This document shows, piece by piece, positions 18,279-26,577 of a stretch of DNA of 64,000 nucleotides. The notes under the pieces are model-generated. The model was not told the origin of the DNA and ran no database searches. It saw only the letters and a list, made by a program, of their open reading frames with translations. The position numbers were made by a program, and so were the translations under genes. Every line of letters starts with the position of its first letter. Position 1 is the stretch's first letter. The stretch is from JBFMAI01 sp040755725 (lineage in GTDB: Bacteria; Planctomycetota; Phycisphaerae; UBA1845; Fen-1342): positions 434,001-498,000 of the forward strand of contig JBFMAI010000040.1 in NCBI GenBank assembly GCA_040755725.1. The letters are read 5' to 3'.

Positions 18279-19124
18279 TCAACCGGCCACTTTCGCCGCG
18301 CGCTTCGAACGCGCGGGACGCTTGCCGTTGCCTTTCGAAGCGGGGCGGCCGTTCAGCGCGAGGAAGTCCTCGTTGCGCGCCAGGGTGGCTTCCAGGAACG
18401 CCGGCCGATAACCGCGCTCGTGGCACGATCGCACGATGGCGTTGACGTCCTTCGGCAGGCACTTGCCCGAGAAGCCGCGCGCGTCCGGATACACAAACGT
18501 GTGGTCCCGGCTGATCCGCGTGTCGGCCAGCCAAATCTCGCGCAGCACGTTAAAGTCCACCCCGTGCGCCTTGGCAATGTCGTGGAACTCATTCACAAAC
18601 GTCACCTTGACGGCATAGAACGAGTTTTCCATGTACTTAGCCACCTCGGCCGTCAGCGCGTCGCACAGGTAGAAATACACCATCGAGTTGTAGTAATGCT
18701 TGTAGAAATCCGCCGCCGCGGAAACGTCTTCCGGCGTCCCGCCCAGCACGACGAAGCTGCGTTCGGCCATGTTGCCGAAGACGTGGGCCGGCGTTTCGCC
18801 CAGGTACTCCGGCTGGAACACGATCCGTCGGCCGTACTTCTGCCGCAACCGGTCGGTGGTCCCGGGGGCGACCGTCGAGCGGAGGATGATCAGCGGCGCA
18901 TCGGTCCACGCCACCACGTCCTCGACGATCGAAGTGTCGCAACTCCCATCGTCGGCCATCGGCGTCGGCACGCACACGAACACCACGTCACAGCGGTTAA
19001 TCGCGTCGCGATCCTGCGGCATACCCGGCCGCGTGTCATACAGGACCGCGTCCGGGCCGACCAGCCGCTGCATGGCCTGCCCGACGACACCGGCGCCGAC
19101 AATACCTACCTGCGGTTTGTTCAT
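18279..19124 (-). CDS. Short UDP-glucose/GDP-mannose dehydrogenase-like protein
   Basis: 281 residues. N-terminal Rossmann motif VGIVGAGVVGQAM (about 6-18), VVFVCVPTPM, and the catalytic region GFSGKCLPKDVNA with the nucleophilic Cys. Full-length family members have about 430 residues with a C-terminal UDP-binding domain (Pfam UDPG_MGDP_dh_C); here that domain is missing and replaced by a short Lys/Arg/Ala-rich tail. Oxidation of a nucleotide sugar to a uronic acid is the family activity; whether this short form does it is uncertain. The ATG at 19124 has AGGAG seven bases upstream. Confidence 0.82.
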   Translation of the reverse strand: MNKPQVGIVGAGVVGQAMQRLVGPDAVLYDTRPGMPQDRDAINRCDVVFVCVPTPMADDGSCDTSIVEDVVAWTDAPLIILRSTVAPGTTDRLRQKYGRRIVFQPEYLGETPAHVFGNMAERSFVVLGGTPEDVSAAADFYKHYYNSMVYFYLCDALTAEVAKYMENSFYAVKVTFVNEFHDIAKAHGVDFNVLREIWLADTRISRDHTFVYPDARGFSGKCLPKDVNAIVRSCHERGYRPAFLEATLARNEDFLALNGRPASKGNGKRPARSKRAAKVAG

Positions 19125-19169
19125 TCGTCATCTCCTGCCTGGGTACAAGGGGTACCTGTAGAGTTCAAG

Positions 19170-19949
19170 TCAAGATCGCGCGAGCTGCGGCTGCGGTTGC
19201 GGCAACAGGCCGCGCAGCCAGGCCCAGAGCACCATTCCGATGAACAGCGTGTTGGTCACCAGATACCGCCGCCACAGCCGCCGGGGTTCTTGAAGCACAC
19301 GATACAACCACTCCAATCCCAGCCGCTGCCACCAGCGCGGCGCACGCCGGGTCTTGCCGGCGATCACGTCGAACGCCCCACCGACGCCGTGACACACCGG
19401 TACGCCCAGCTCCGGCCCCCAGCGGGCGATGAACTGCTCCTTCTTCGGCGGACTCATGGCGACGAACAGAATGTCCGGCCGGGCGGCGGCGATCTCGGCG
19501 GCAATGCCGGTCTCCTCCTCCGGCCGGTAGTACCCGTGGCGGGCCCCGACCAGTTGCACACCCCGATAGCGTTGCCCGATCTCCCGCGTGACCGCGATCA
19601 GCACCTCGTCCGTCGCGCCCAGGCAATACACCCGGTGTCCCTCACGGTCGGCCAGCTCCAGCAGGCGCACCATCAGGTCGATGCCGGCGACCCTCTCCGG
19701 CAGCCGGTGCCCCAGCAGCCGCGCCGCCCATACGACGGCCATCCCGTCCGCCAGGATTACGTCCGTGGACAGGACGGCCGCGCGCAGGGCCACATCCCGC
19801 CGCATGTTCACCAGCTTGGCCGCGTTAACCACGCCCACAAGCAGGCGCCGTCGCCGGGCGATCGTCTCAGCGCACAAAGCGAGCATGTCACTCATGCTCA
19901 GAGCGTCCAGCGGGGCCCCAAGCACGGGCTTGCGAATCGTCGAGTTCAT
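19170..19949 (-). CDS. WecG/TagA/CpsF family glycosyltransferase (GT26)
   Basis: 259 residues. ADGMAVVWAARLLG (about 67-80) and MSPPKKEQFIA are the two conserved blocks of the WecG/TagA family, and GVGGAFDVIAGKTRRAP is the third. The family transfers N-acetylmannosamine or a related sugar to a lipid-linked acceptor at the inner membrane. The hydrophobic C-terminus (about 232-250) may associate with the membrane. Starts 3 bases after the stop of the alpha-toroid gene, so co-translated. Confidence 0.92.
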   Translation of the reverse strand: MNSTIRKPVLGAPLDALSMSDMLALCAETIARRRRLLVGVVNAAKLVNMRRDVALRAAVLSTDVILADGMAVVWAARLLGHRLPERVAGIDLMVRLLELADREGHRVYCLGATDEVLIAVTREIGQRYRGVQLVGARHGYYRPEEETGIAAEIAAARPDILFVAMSPPKKEQFIARWGPELGVPVCHGVGGAFDVIAGKTRRAPRWWQRLGLEWLYRVLQEPRRLWRRYLVTNTLFIGMVLWAWLRGLLPQPQPQLARS

Positions 19950-19952
19950 GGG

Positions 19953-21116
19953 CTATGCGTTCTCCGTCCCCCAGCGCCGCAGACGCGCCGGCGACCACGC
20001 GTACAAAACCCACCCCAGGTGATACGGGCGATCTTCGTAGTCGATGGCCGTCGGGGGGAAGAGGGTGTCGGCCAGCGGCAATCGCAGCCGCGTGTGCATG
20101 CCCGACATAAAGGCCTGCCCCGCGCGCACGAGCTTACGCGGCTCCCGCCGGGCCACCTTCCGCCATATCAGGCCCGCCGCTTCATCAACGAGTGAGCCGC
20201 CATCGAGTTCCGGCGCCGCCGCGAGCCAATCCAGCCCCCGCCGGATCGCCGCGTCATGGTGGTCGCCACCGGCCTCGCGCAAGGCGTGCAGCGCCATCGG
20301 CGCCATGGCGTCCTGATGGACGGCGTACGCGGGGTAACGTTCGACCACGCGGCCGGTGCGGACGTCGTAGTGCCACCACCACTGCCCCTCCGGTCCCTGA
20401 AGTGCGCACATCCGCGCCGCGCAACGATTGGCTACGTCCAGGGCCACCGCACGGCCGGTCTGCGCCGCCAGTTGGGCCAAGGCGAGAATCGGGTACACGA
20501 GGTCGGCGAAGCACGCGACGTGGCCGCGAAACCGCGCCGGCCGGCTCCCCGCCACGTGCGGAAAAAGCCCGCCGCGCGGATCAAACGCGACGAGCAGCCG
20601 CTGGGCCACCCGATCGCGCCACTCCGCCACCGCGTGCTGGCCATTCGTCGCCTGACAGAGGGCGCTGAGCGCCCAGGCCAGTTCGACCGTCGGTCGGGCC
20701 GCGTCCGCCCGCAGCAGCGTGACCAAGCGGCGCAGGGGCGTTTCCACGTTCGAGTGCCCGAGCGCGCTCGCCGCCCACAGGGTCACGGCCGCGTCACCCA
20801 GGTTGTCGGTGTGCGCGGTTGCCGTCAGCAGGTCCGCCAGCAACTCCTCACGGCGTCGGCCGCCCAGCGCCCGCGCCGCGACCTCCGCCGACTCGCCGGC
20901 CAGCCCGATCAGCACCATGGCGGTGTAGCGCGGGCTGGTGCCTTGCACCTGAAGTCCGGCGTCGGTCCGGCGCACGCGAAACGCGAAGAGCCGGTCCGCC
21001 GGCCGGATCATTCGCGGCAGGCCGTCCACTGCCAGTTCGCGCAGGCGTTCAATCCGCGACCGATACGCCGCCGGCGCGGCGCCCGCGTCCATCACGTCGT
21101 CCATGGCGACGATCAT
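19953..21116 (-). CDS. Alpha/alpha-toroid-like protein of unknown function
   Basis: 387 residues from ATG 21116, selected because GGAGG lies 9 bases upstream; a TTG at 21122 would be too close. Rich in Ala, Leu and Arg with repeated helix pairs and aromatic patches such as GQWWWHYDVRTG and YPAYAVHQDAMAPMAL, resembling six-hairpin or terpene-cyclase-like toroids. No signal peptide. I did not recognise the family with certainty. Its place between the sugar transferase and WecG-like genes suggests a role in glycan modification or in regulating synthesis. Confidence 0.65.
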   Translation of the reverse strand: MIVAMDDVMDAGAAPAAYRSRIERLRELAVDGLPRMIRPADRLFAFRVRRTDAGLQVQGTSPRYTAMVLIGLAGESAEVAARALGGRRREELLADLLTATAHTDNLGDAAVTLWAASALGHSNVETPLRRLVTLLRADAARPTVELAWALSALCQATNGQHAVAEWRDRVAQRLLVAFDPRGGLFPHVAGSRPARFRGHVACFADLVYPILALAQLAAQTGRAVALDVANRCAARMCALQGPEGQWWWHYDVRTGRVVERYPAYAVHQDAMAPMALHALREAGGDHHDAAIRRGLDWLAAAPELDGGSLVDEAAGLIWRKVARREPRKLVRAGQAFMSGMHTRLRLPLADTLFPPTAIDYEDRPYHLGWVLYAWSPARLRRWGTENA

Positions 21117-21139
21117 GCCCAATGCCCTCCGAACCTCAG

Positions 21140-21190
21140 TGACGTGTCAGGTGACAAGTGGCCGGTGCCGGCTGACACGTGTCACCGGTC
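21140..21190. repeat. Family D text-like inverted repeat
   Basis: Lies in the 95-base gap between the sugar transferase and toroid genes. It has TGACGTGTCAGGTGACAAGTG on the left and GCTGACACGTGTCACC on the right, so the arms TGTCAGGTGAC and its approximate complement can pair. Similar GTGACAGGTGACAAGTGG units appear at 45533-45565. Confidence 0.65.
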
Positions 21191-21211
21191 ATTTGCATCC
21201 GGCGCGGCGCG

Positions 21212-22990
21212 CTACTCCGCGGCCAGCCCGTGGCCGGCTGGATACGCCGGCGCCACGTCCTGCAGCGCCCGCAGTCGCCGCGCCGGAATCAACCACGTCA
21301 CGGGCACACTCCAGCGCCCGCCGAAAGTCAGCAGCGTGGCCAGCAGAATTCGCAGGTCGAGCCCAAGCGACAGGTGCCGCACGTACAACATGTCGTAGTG
21401 GATCCACTGGTGAAAATCGCCCGCCGCCCGCTCGTGGCGGCAGATTTGCCACAACCCGGTGATCCCCGGCCGCACCGACAGCCGCGCCCGCCGCCACGGC
21501 ACGCAAATCTGGTTTTCCCGGAACGGCGACGGTCGCGGCCCGATCAGACTCATTTGCCCGGCCACCACATTGATGAGCTGCGGCAGTTCGTCGAGGTTGG
21601 TGTGACGCAGCCAATAGCCCAGCCGCGTGATCCGCGGGTCGTGACGCAGCTTGAACTGCGGCCCATCGACTTCGTTCTGACGATACAGAGCCCGCTGCTG
21701 GCGATGGGCGTCATGCACCATCGTGCGGAACTTCCAGCACCGGAACGCCCGCCCACCACGCCCCTCGCGGATGTGCCCGAACAGGATCGGACCACGCGAG
21801 GTGAGCTTGACGGCGAGCGCCGTGGCCACGAGCAACGGCGATAGCACGAGCAACGCGAGCGCCGCCACCGTCGCTTCCAGCACCGGCTTGACCAGGGCGT
21901 AGCGGCGGCCGGGGTGAGCGGTGGGGCGCCAGGGGGCGGACGCCATCTCGAAGTCTTCGTCGCGCGTCGAATCGCCCGTGGTGTTCCGTTCCTGGGGGAG
22001 ATCGGTCGTCGAAGTCGCGGAGTGGGCCGCCCCATCCGGGGCGAGCACACACCGCCGGTGCACACTTCCGTCCGGAACCGTCGTCCCGGGACCAAGCACG
22101 CACTGGACCACCACGGCGCCGCATCCGACACGGCTGCCCACCCCGATCACCGTCGGGCCGACGACAACCGCGCCCTCGGCCACGCAGGCGTGGTCCTGGA
22201 GAACCACGGGGCCGTACAGCCGCGCTGCGGGATGCACGGCGGCGCGCGGACCGTAGCAGACCCCGCCCGAACGGCGGTCCTCAGGAACAGATCGAGCCAC
22301 ATCGTCGGCGCGCAGGGCGCGGGCGTTCAGCCTCAGCAGGCCCGCTTCCTGCGTCAGGTCCACCGCATCCCCTTCCGAGGCGATGTCCCGGCTGACCACA
22401 CCCGCCGCCGTCAGCCGCTGCCGCAACATGGCCAAGTTGGTGACATTCGCGCCGTGGACCTGCCGCAGGACGCTGACGGGAACCAGCGACGCCACCACTG
22501 CTTCCGTGCGGTGCCACGTGACACCCGCGTAGTAGCGCTGCACGCAGCGCACGCGCTGGGCTTCGTCCAAGTGGACGACTTCCTGGGCCCCGCCGCCGGT
22601 CGCCGCCGACAACACGAGGTGCCCGGCCGCCCGGGCCCGCCGCACCTCCGCCACCAGCCGCCGCAACTCGTGCCACTCGGTTGGCAGCCGCCGCAAGTCG
22701 AGCAGCAGCCACTGGTCCGCGGGCTCGAACCACTCCAGGAGCGGGGCCAGCCGCCCGAGGGGCGCGATCCGCTCGATCGGCTGGAGCGCGGCCCGTTCCG
22801 CGGCCGGCCGCGCCTCGGCCGCAGCGGGCGTCAAGAGGGTCCACGGCTCGTCGGTAACGACGGCCATGCCGGCCTGGAGCCACTCCAACACCCGGCCGGC
22901 GCCCAGCGGCATTTCCAAGGCCGCCGCCGGACGTGTACCGCCCGCCAGATAAGTCGGCGGGGCATCGATCAAGATCGGGTAGATGGTCAT
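21212..22990 (-). CDS. Undecaprenyl-phosphate sugar phosphotransferase with N-terminal nucleotidyltransferase-like/hexapeptide region
   Basis: 592 residues. The C-terminal half (about 365-575) is a full bacterial sugar transferase domain: one hydrophobic segment (VAALALLVLSPLLVATALAV), then FRCWKFRTMV, TNLDELPQLINVVAGQMSLIGPRP and RPGITGLWQI. It should start glycan synthesis by moving a sugar-1-phosphate to undecaprenyl phosphate. The N-terminal half is unusual: residues 1-245 resemble a worn nucleotidyltransferase and 250-320 show hexapeptide beta-helix repeats (GPVVLQDHACVAEGAVVVGP). Normal relatives have four extra membrane helices there or nothing. Coupled to the BY-kinase gene by ATGA. 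Confidence 0.88.
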   Translation of the reverse strand: MTIYPILIDAPPTYLAGGTRPAAALEMPLGAGRVLEWLQAGMAVVTDEPWTLLTPAAAEARPAAERAALQPIERIAPLGRLAPLLEWFEPADQWLLLDLRRLPTEWHELRRLVAEVRRARAAGHLVLSAATGGGAQEVVHLDEAQRVRCVQRYYAGVTWHRTEAVVASLVPVSVLRQVHGANVTNLAMLRQRLTAAGVVSRDIASEGDAVDLTQEAGLLRLNARALRADDVARSVPEDRRSGGVCYGPRAAVHPAARLYGPVVLQDHACVAEGAVVVGPTVIGVGSRVGCGAVVVQCVLGPGTTVPDGSVHRRCVLAPDGAAHSATSTTDLPQERNTTGDSTRDEDFEMASAPWRPTAHPGRRYALVKPVLEATVAALALLVLSPLLVATALAVKLTSRGPILFGHIREGRGGRAFRCWKFRTMVHDAHRQQRALYRQNEVDGPQFKLRHDPRITRLGYWLRHTNLDELPQLINVVAGQMSLIGPRPSPFRENQICVPWRRARLSVRPGITGLWQICRHERAAGDFHQWIHYDMLYVRHLSLGLDLRILLATLLTFGGRWSVPVTWLIPARRLRALQDVAPAYPAGHGLAAE

Positions 22991-25317
22991 GCCGACGGGG
23001 ACGGTGATTCACGGACATCCAAGGCCGCGACGGCGGCGGAGCCACTCGCGCCGTAAAGGCCGTAGTAGTAGTGCCCCCCGCGGGGGCGCGAGCCGACGTA
23101 GACGGTGCCCAGCAGCCGGCCGCCCGATACGCCGACCGCCGCCATCGCTTCCATCACGTCCGGCCGTTGGCAGTGGCCCTCGCGGACCACCATGACCGTG
23201 CCGTCCACCTGCCGAGCGAGGATGCGGGCGTCGGCGACGGACAGGATCGGCGGCGCGTCCAGCACCACGAAGTCAAAACGCTCGCGCCAGCGTTTGAGAC
23301 TCGCCGAAAAAACCCCGTTCGCCAGCAACTCCGTGTCCTTCTCCGCGTTCAAGGTGCCGGCCGGCAGCACGTGCAGCCCGGGCACGCCGTTGCTGCGCAG
23401 GGCGTCCTCGTCCCGCACGGTCCGCGTCAATACGCCGACCAGCCCGGGCTCCGACTGGATCCCGACGCGCACGGCGACCGACGGGTTTCGCAAGTCCGCA
23501 TCGACGAGCAGGACGCGCTTGCCGCACTGCGCCAGGCTCTTGGCCAAGAGCACGGCGACGGTCGTCTTGCCCGCCTGGGCCCCCGCGCTCGTCACCACCA
23601 CGGCGGCGCCGCGCACGCCCGCTAAGCGTTCGAGCAGCGCGGTACGCACCATGCGCATGAGCTCGACCTGGACCGCTTCCTCGTGCGGCGTGGCACGTCG
23701 GATGTCGCGCAGGAGGGCCAGGTATCCCAGGAACGGGGCCTCGGCCGACCCCGGCACGTCCGCCGCCCCACGGACCGCCGGATCGCGCAACGCCCGCAGG
23801 TAACACACCCCGGCCGCAACGCCCGCGGCGGCCGCGGCGGCCAAGGCGGTCAGCATCAGCCGACGACCGGCGTTGTAGGGTTGCGACGGGGCGATGGCAT
23901 CCGACTGCCGCCGAATGGCGATGGGCACCTGCCGCTCCAGATCGCGTTGCATGATTCGCGTGCGCACCGCTTCATAGGTGTCGCGCTTGTGTCGCAGCGT
24001 GTCGTTCTCTTTGGTCAGCGTCTGCACCACCTCGGCCGTACGGCGCACCTCTTCCCCCGCCGCATCAATGTCCTTCGTCAGCAACGTCTCCTGGTACCGC
24101 AGCTTCTCGAGCTGCGCCGACAGGGCCTCGCGCGGGTCCACCGACGCGGCCATTGCCCCGTCGGGAGAGAGCGTGCCGCTGGCCACCGCGGCCCAGCGCT
24201 GCTCAAGCTGGGCTTCGCGTTGCCGCAGCAACCGCTCGGCCAGCTCGGCATTCGCCCGCAGCTCGACCATCTCCGGGTTCGCCTCACCCAACCGGCTCTG
24301 CTTCAGTTCCACCAGGTGGCGCGCCTGTTCCGCCGCCAGCGACAGCCGCCGCCACTCGGCGTCGATATCGAACGGCGGCGCCGGGTTCGCGCGCGCGGCC
24401 GTCGGCGAGGAACCCGCCGACTCGCCCGACGCCGGCGGCTGGGCGGCCGCCTGCGCCCGCTCGAGTTGCCACAGCGTCAGGGCCACCTCACGGCGCATCG
24501 ACTGCCGCTGGGCCTCCAGGTCTTCGAGTCGTGCCCGGCGGGCCGACAGAAGCTGCTCCGGGTCGCCGGTGCCCAACGTCGTGCGGAGCTGGCTGATGGT
24601 GGCCTCGCGGCCCTCGATCTCGCCCCGCAACGACTTGTATTCCTTGTCCAGGGCTTCCCCGAGGAAGCGGTCCGTCTGCTGCAAGCTCTCGCCGACCACG
24701 CGGAGGTAAGCGTCCACGACGGCGTTGGCCAGCAGGGCCGCCTCGCTCGCCCGCCGGGCCGCCACCTTCACGTCAATTACCTGCGTGTCGCGCCGCGGCC
24801 CCACCGAGAGCGCCTGGGCCAGGCGCTCCAGCGGGGGCAGGGGCGTCCCCAGCGCCACGGGCGCCGGCTCGCGGTACCACTGCGTTTTTTGCACGTCGGC
24901 CCGATCAAGCACACGGTTGAGCACCTCGGCGCTGCGCAAGATCGCCACCTGCGTGTTCAAGTACTGCCGGTACAGCGGAATCAGCCCGTTGTCCTCGGTC
25001 TTGAACACCAGCCGCGGAATGACCGGCGACACCTCGACGACCGCGCCCGCGCGATACTCCGGAATGACCAGACGCCACGTGACCACGCTCGCCGGCGCGC
25101 CCAGCACGACCGCCAGCACGAGAAACGTCCAGCGGTACCGCCACAGCGCACTCCACGTGAAACGCCCCGCCGTCGGACGCGGGCCGAACTCGGCCGGGGT
25201 CTCGACGGCGTCGTACGCCACGACGGCCGAGGGCGTGCGCGCGGCACGGACGACCGGCACGAGTGTGTCGGCGGAAGCGTCCGCCCGCGGCGGCAACGGC
25301 TGTTCTGCTTGCGACAT
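22987..25317 (-). CDS. Wzz/BY-kinase chain-length regulator and tyrosine kinase
   Basis: 776 residues from ATG 25317, with GGAGG upstream. Wzz domain with first membrane helix (FLVLAVVLGAPASVVTW, about 66-82), a long periplasmic coiled-coil region (about 200-520) and a second helix near 545. The cytoplasmic kinase follows: Walker A GAQAGKTT (about 583-590), Walker A' LLVDADLRNP, Walker B FVVLDAPPIL. The C-terminus holds a Tyr cluster (HYYYGLYG), the usual autophosphorylation site. The protein should control polymer length and export through phosphorylation cycles. No outer-membrane Wza partner or tyrosine phosphatase is in the window. ATGA overlap with the sugar transferase. Confidence 0.93.
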   Translation of the reverse strand: MSQAEQPLPPRADASADTLVPVVRAARTPSAVVAYDAVETPAEFGPRPTAGRFTWSALWRYRWTFLVLAVVLGAPASVVTWRLVIPEYRAGAVVEVSPVIPRLVFKTEDNGLIPLYRQYLNTQVAILRSAEVLNRVLDRADVQKTQWYREPAPVALGTPLPPLERLAQALSVGPRRDTQVIDVKVAARRASEAALLANAVVDAYLRVVGESLQQTDRFLGEALDKEYKSLRGEIEGREATISQLRTTLGTGDPEQLLSARRARLEDLEAQRQSMRREVALTLWQLERAQAAAQPPASGESAGSSPTAARANPAPPFDIDAEWRRLSLAAEQARHLVELKQSRLGEANPEMVELRANAELAERLLRQREAQLEQRWAAVASGTLSPDGAMAASVDPREALSAQLEKLRYQETLLTKDIDAAGEEVRRTAEVVQTLTKENDTLRHKRDTYEAVRTRIMQRDLERQVPIAIRRQSDAIAPSQPYNAGRRLMLTALAAAAAAGVAAGVCYLRALRDPAVRGAADVPGSAEAPFLGYLALLRDIRRATPHEEAVQVELMRMVRTALLERLAGVRGAAVVVTSAGAQAGKTTVAVLLAKSLAQCGKRVLLVDADLRNPSVAVRVGIQSEPGLVGVLTRTVRDEDALRSNGVPGLHVLPAGTLNAEKDTELLANGVFSASLKRWRERFDFVVLDAPPILSVADARILARQVDGTVMVVREGHCQRPDVMEAMAAVGVSGGRLLGTVYVGSRPRGGHYYYGLYGASGSAAVAALDVRESPSPSA

Positions 25318-25417
25318 GGAAACGACCTCCAGCACTGCCACTTGCCTGAGCTCCCCCCTTCGTTCGCGTGGTCGCGGAGCGCGCGGCCACCCGGCGATTG
25401 CGGTCACAGGGCCACGG

Positions 25418-26557
25418 CTACGCCGACGGCGCGCTGACGACGCCGGCCTGGGAGCTCGCCCGTGCGCCGGCGGTCGCGGGTCGGCGACTCGCGGCGGGAC
25501 GTCCGCCGACCACCTCCCGTCCGCGGCGCCACATCCGACGCCACGCCCCTTGGGCACCCGCCGACATCCCGGGGGCCGTCTTGGGTCCCGGCACGATCAC
25601 GGTGCCGTGCATGTGGTCGCCGCGACCAACGGCGGCCCCGTGACCAAGGACACATGCCTCAACCAGCGCCCGGGCCCCGACGCCGCAATCGTTCCACAGC
25701 ACCGACTCGCAGATCACCGCACCGGCCTCGACCGTTCCGCCATCGCCCAGCACGGTGGGTCCGACGACGAGTGCCTCAGCGCCGATACGGGTCCGCGGCC
25801 CGATCAGGACCGGCCCCAGCAGCCGCGCCGTATCGGCCACTTCGGCCGTTTCATGGATTTCGCACGCGCCGACCCGGCGATACCCGGGCGCCGGCGCCGC
25901 GCGCAGCCGCCGACCCAGCACCCACGCATTCAGCGCGCGGTAGCGATCGAGGTCCGTCGGGCGCGGTCCGGGTCGCGCTACGCGGTACGCCATCGTGGCC
26001 ACGCCGCGCTCGTGCAGTCGCGGCAGCAGAACTTCCTTGAAATCCTGGTAGCCCGTGGCCGGGACGTACTCAAGCACTGTCCACTCCACCACGTACGAGC
26101 CCACCGGAGCCAGCACGGTCGCCCCGTCCAGCGTCGCCGCGCGGTCTTCCGTCGCAGCGACAGTCAGCGAGACCCCACTCTCGACATGCGCAGCCAACAA
26201 GGGGCGCGGGTCACCGTCCGGCCATGCCGTGCCTTCGGCCACCAACACCCGCTCCGCCCCGACGGCCAGGGCGGCGTCCCGCACGCACCCGGCTGGGCCG
26301 CGCGGCGTCCAATCCTCGTAGTATTCCACGTCCAACCCCAGGGCCCGGCCGTCCCCAATCGCACGCCGCACGGCCCGGGAACCGCTGTTGGCACAAATGA
26401 CGACCCGCCGCAGACCGGCCTGACGGAGCCAGTGCAGCGCCCCACAGATGAGCGGCTCGCGCAGCACAGGGAGCAGTGGTCGCGGGCCCATGCGCTCGAG
26501 CCCGGACTCGTCCCAGTCGTGTACTCCCGCTAGCACGATTCCGATCGTGTGTTCCAC
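25418..26557 (-). CDS. NDP-sugar pyrophosphorylase-like protein with hexapeptide repeats
   Basis: 379 residues from GTG 26557, chosen because GGAGGG lies 8 bases upstream and the start clears the heparinase stop. N-terminal nucleotidyltransferase fold (TIGIVLAG at about 4-11; PRPLLPVLREPLI), then a left-handed beta-helix region (about 250-330) with many VGPTVLGDG-type turns. The expected glycine-rich loop GGxGTRL after LAG is replaced by VHDWDESGLERMG, so catalytic activity is doubtful. The same two-part layout occurs at the N-terminus of the sugar transferase two genes down. Probably sugar-nucleotide synthesis or a regulatory relative. Confidence 0.75.
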   Translation of the reverse strand: MEHTIGIVLAGVHDWDESGLERMGPRPLLPVLREPLICGALHWLRQAGLRRVVICANSGSRAVRRAIGDGRALGLDVEYYEDWTPRGPAGCVRDAALAVGAERVLVAEGTAWPDGDPRPLLAAHVESGVSLTVAATEDRAATLDGATVLAPVGSYVVEWTVLEYVPATGYQDFKEVLLPRLHERGVATMAYRVARPGPRPTDLDRYRALNAWVLGRRLRAAPAPGYRRVGACEIHETAEVADTARLLGPVLIGPRTRIGAEALVVGPTVLGDGGTVEAGAVICESVLWNDCGVGARALVEACVLGHGAAVGRGDHMHGTVIVPGPKTAPGMSAGAQGAWRRMWRRGREVVGGRPAASRRPATAGARASSQAGVVSAPSA

Positions 26558-26577
26558 CGGCTTTCCCTCCAACAGAC

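Noticed and set aside
18273..20195. 640-codon plus-strand open frame over the dehydrogenase-like and WecG-like genes
   Set aside because: Antisense to two well-identified enzymes, no family features.
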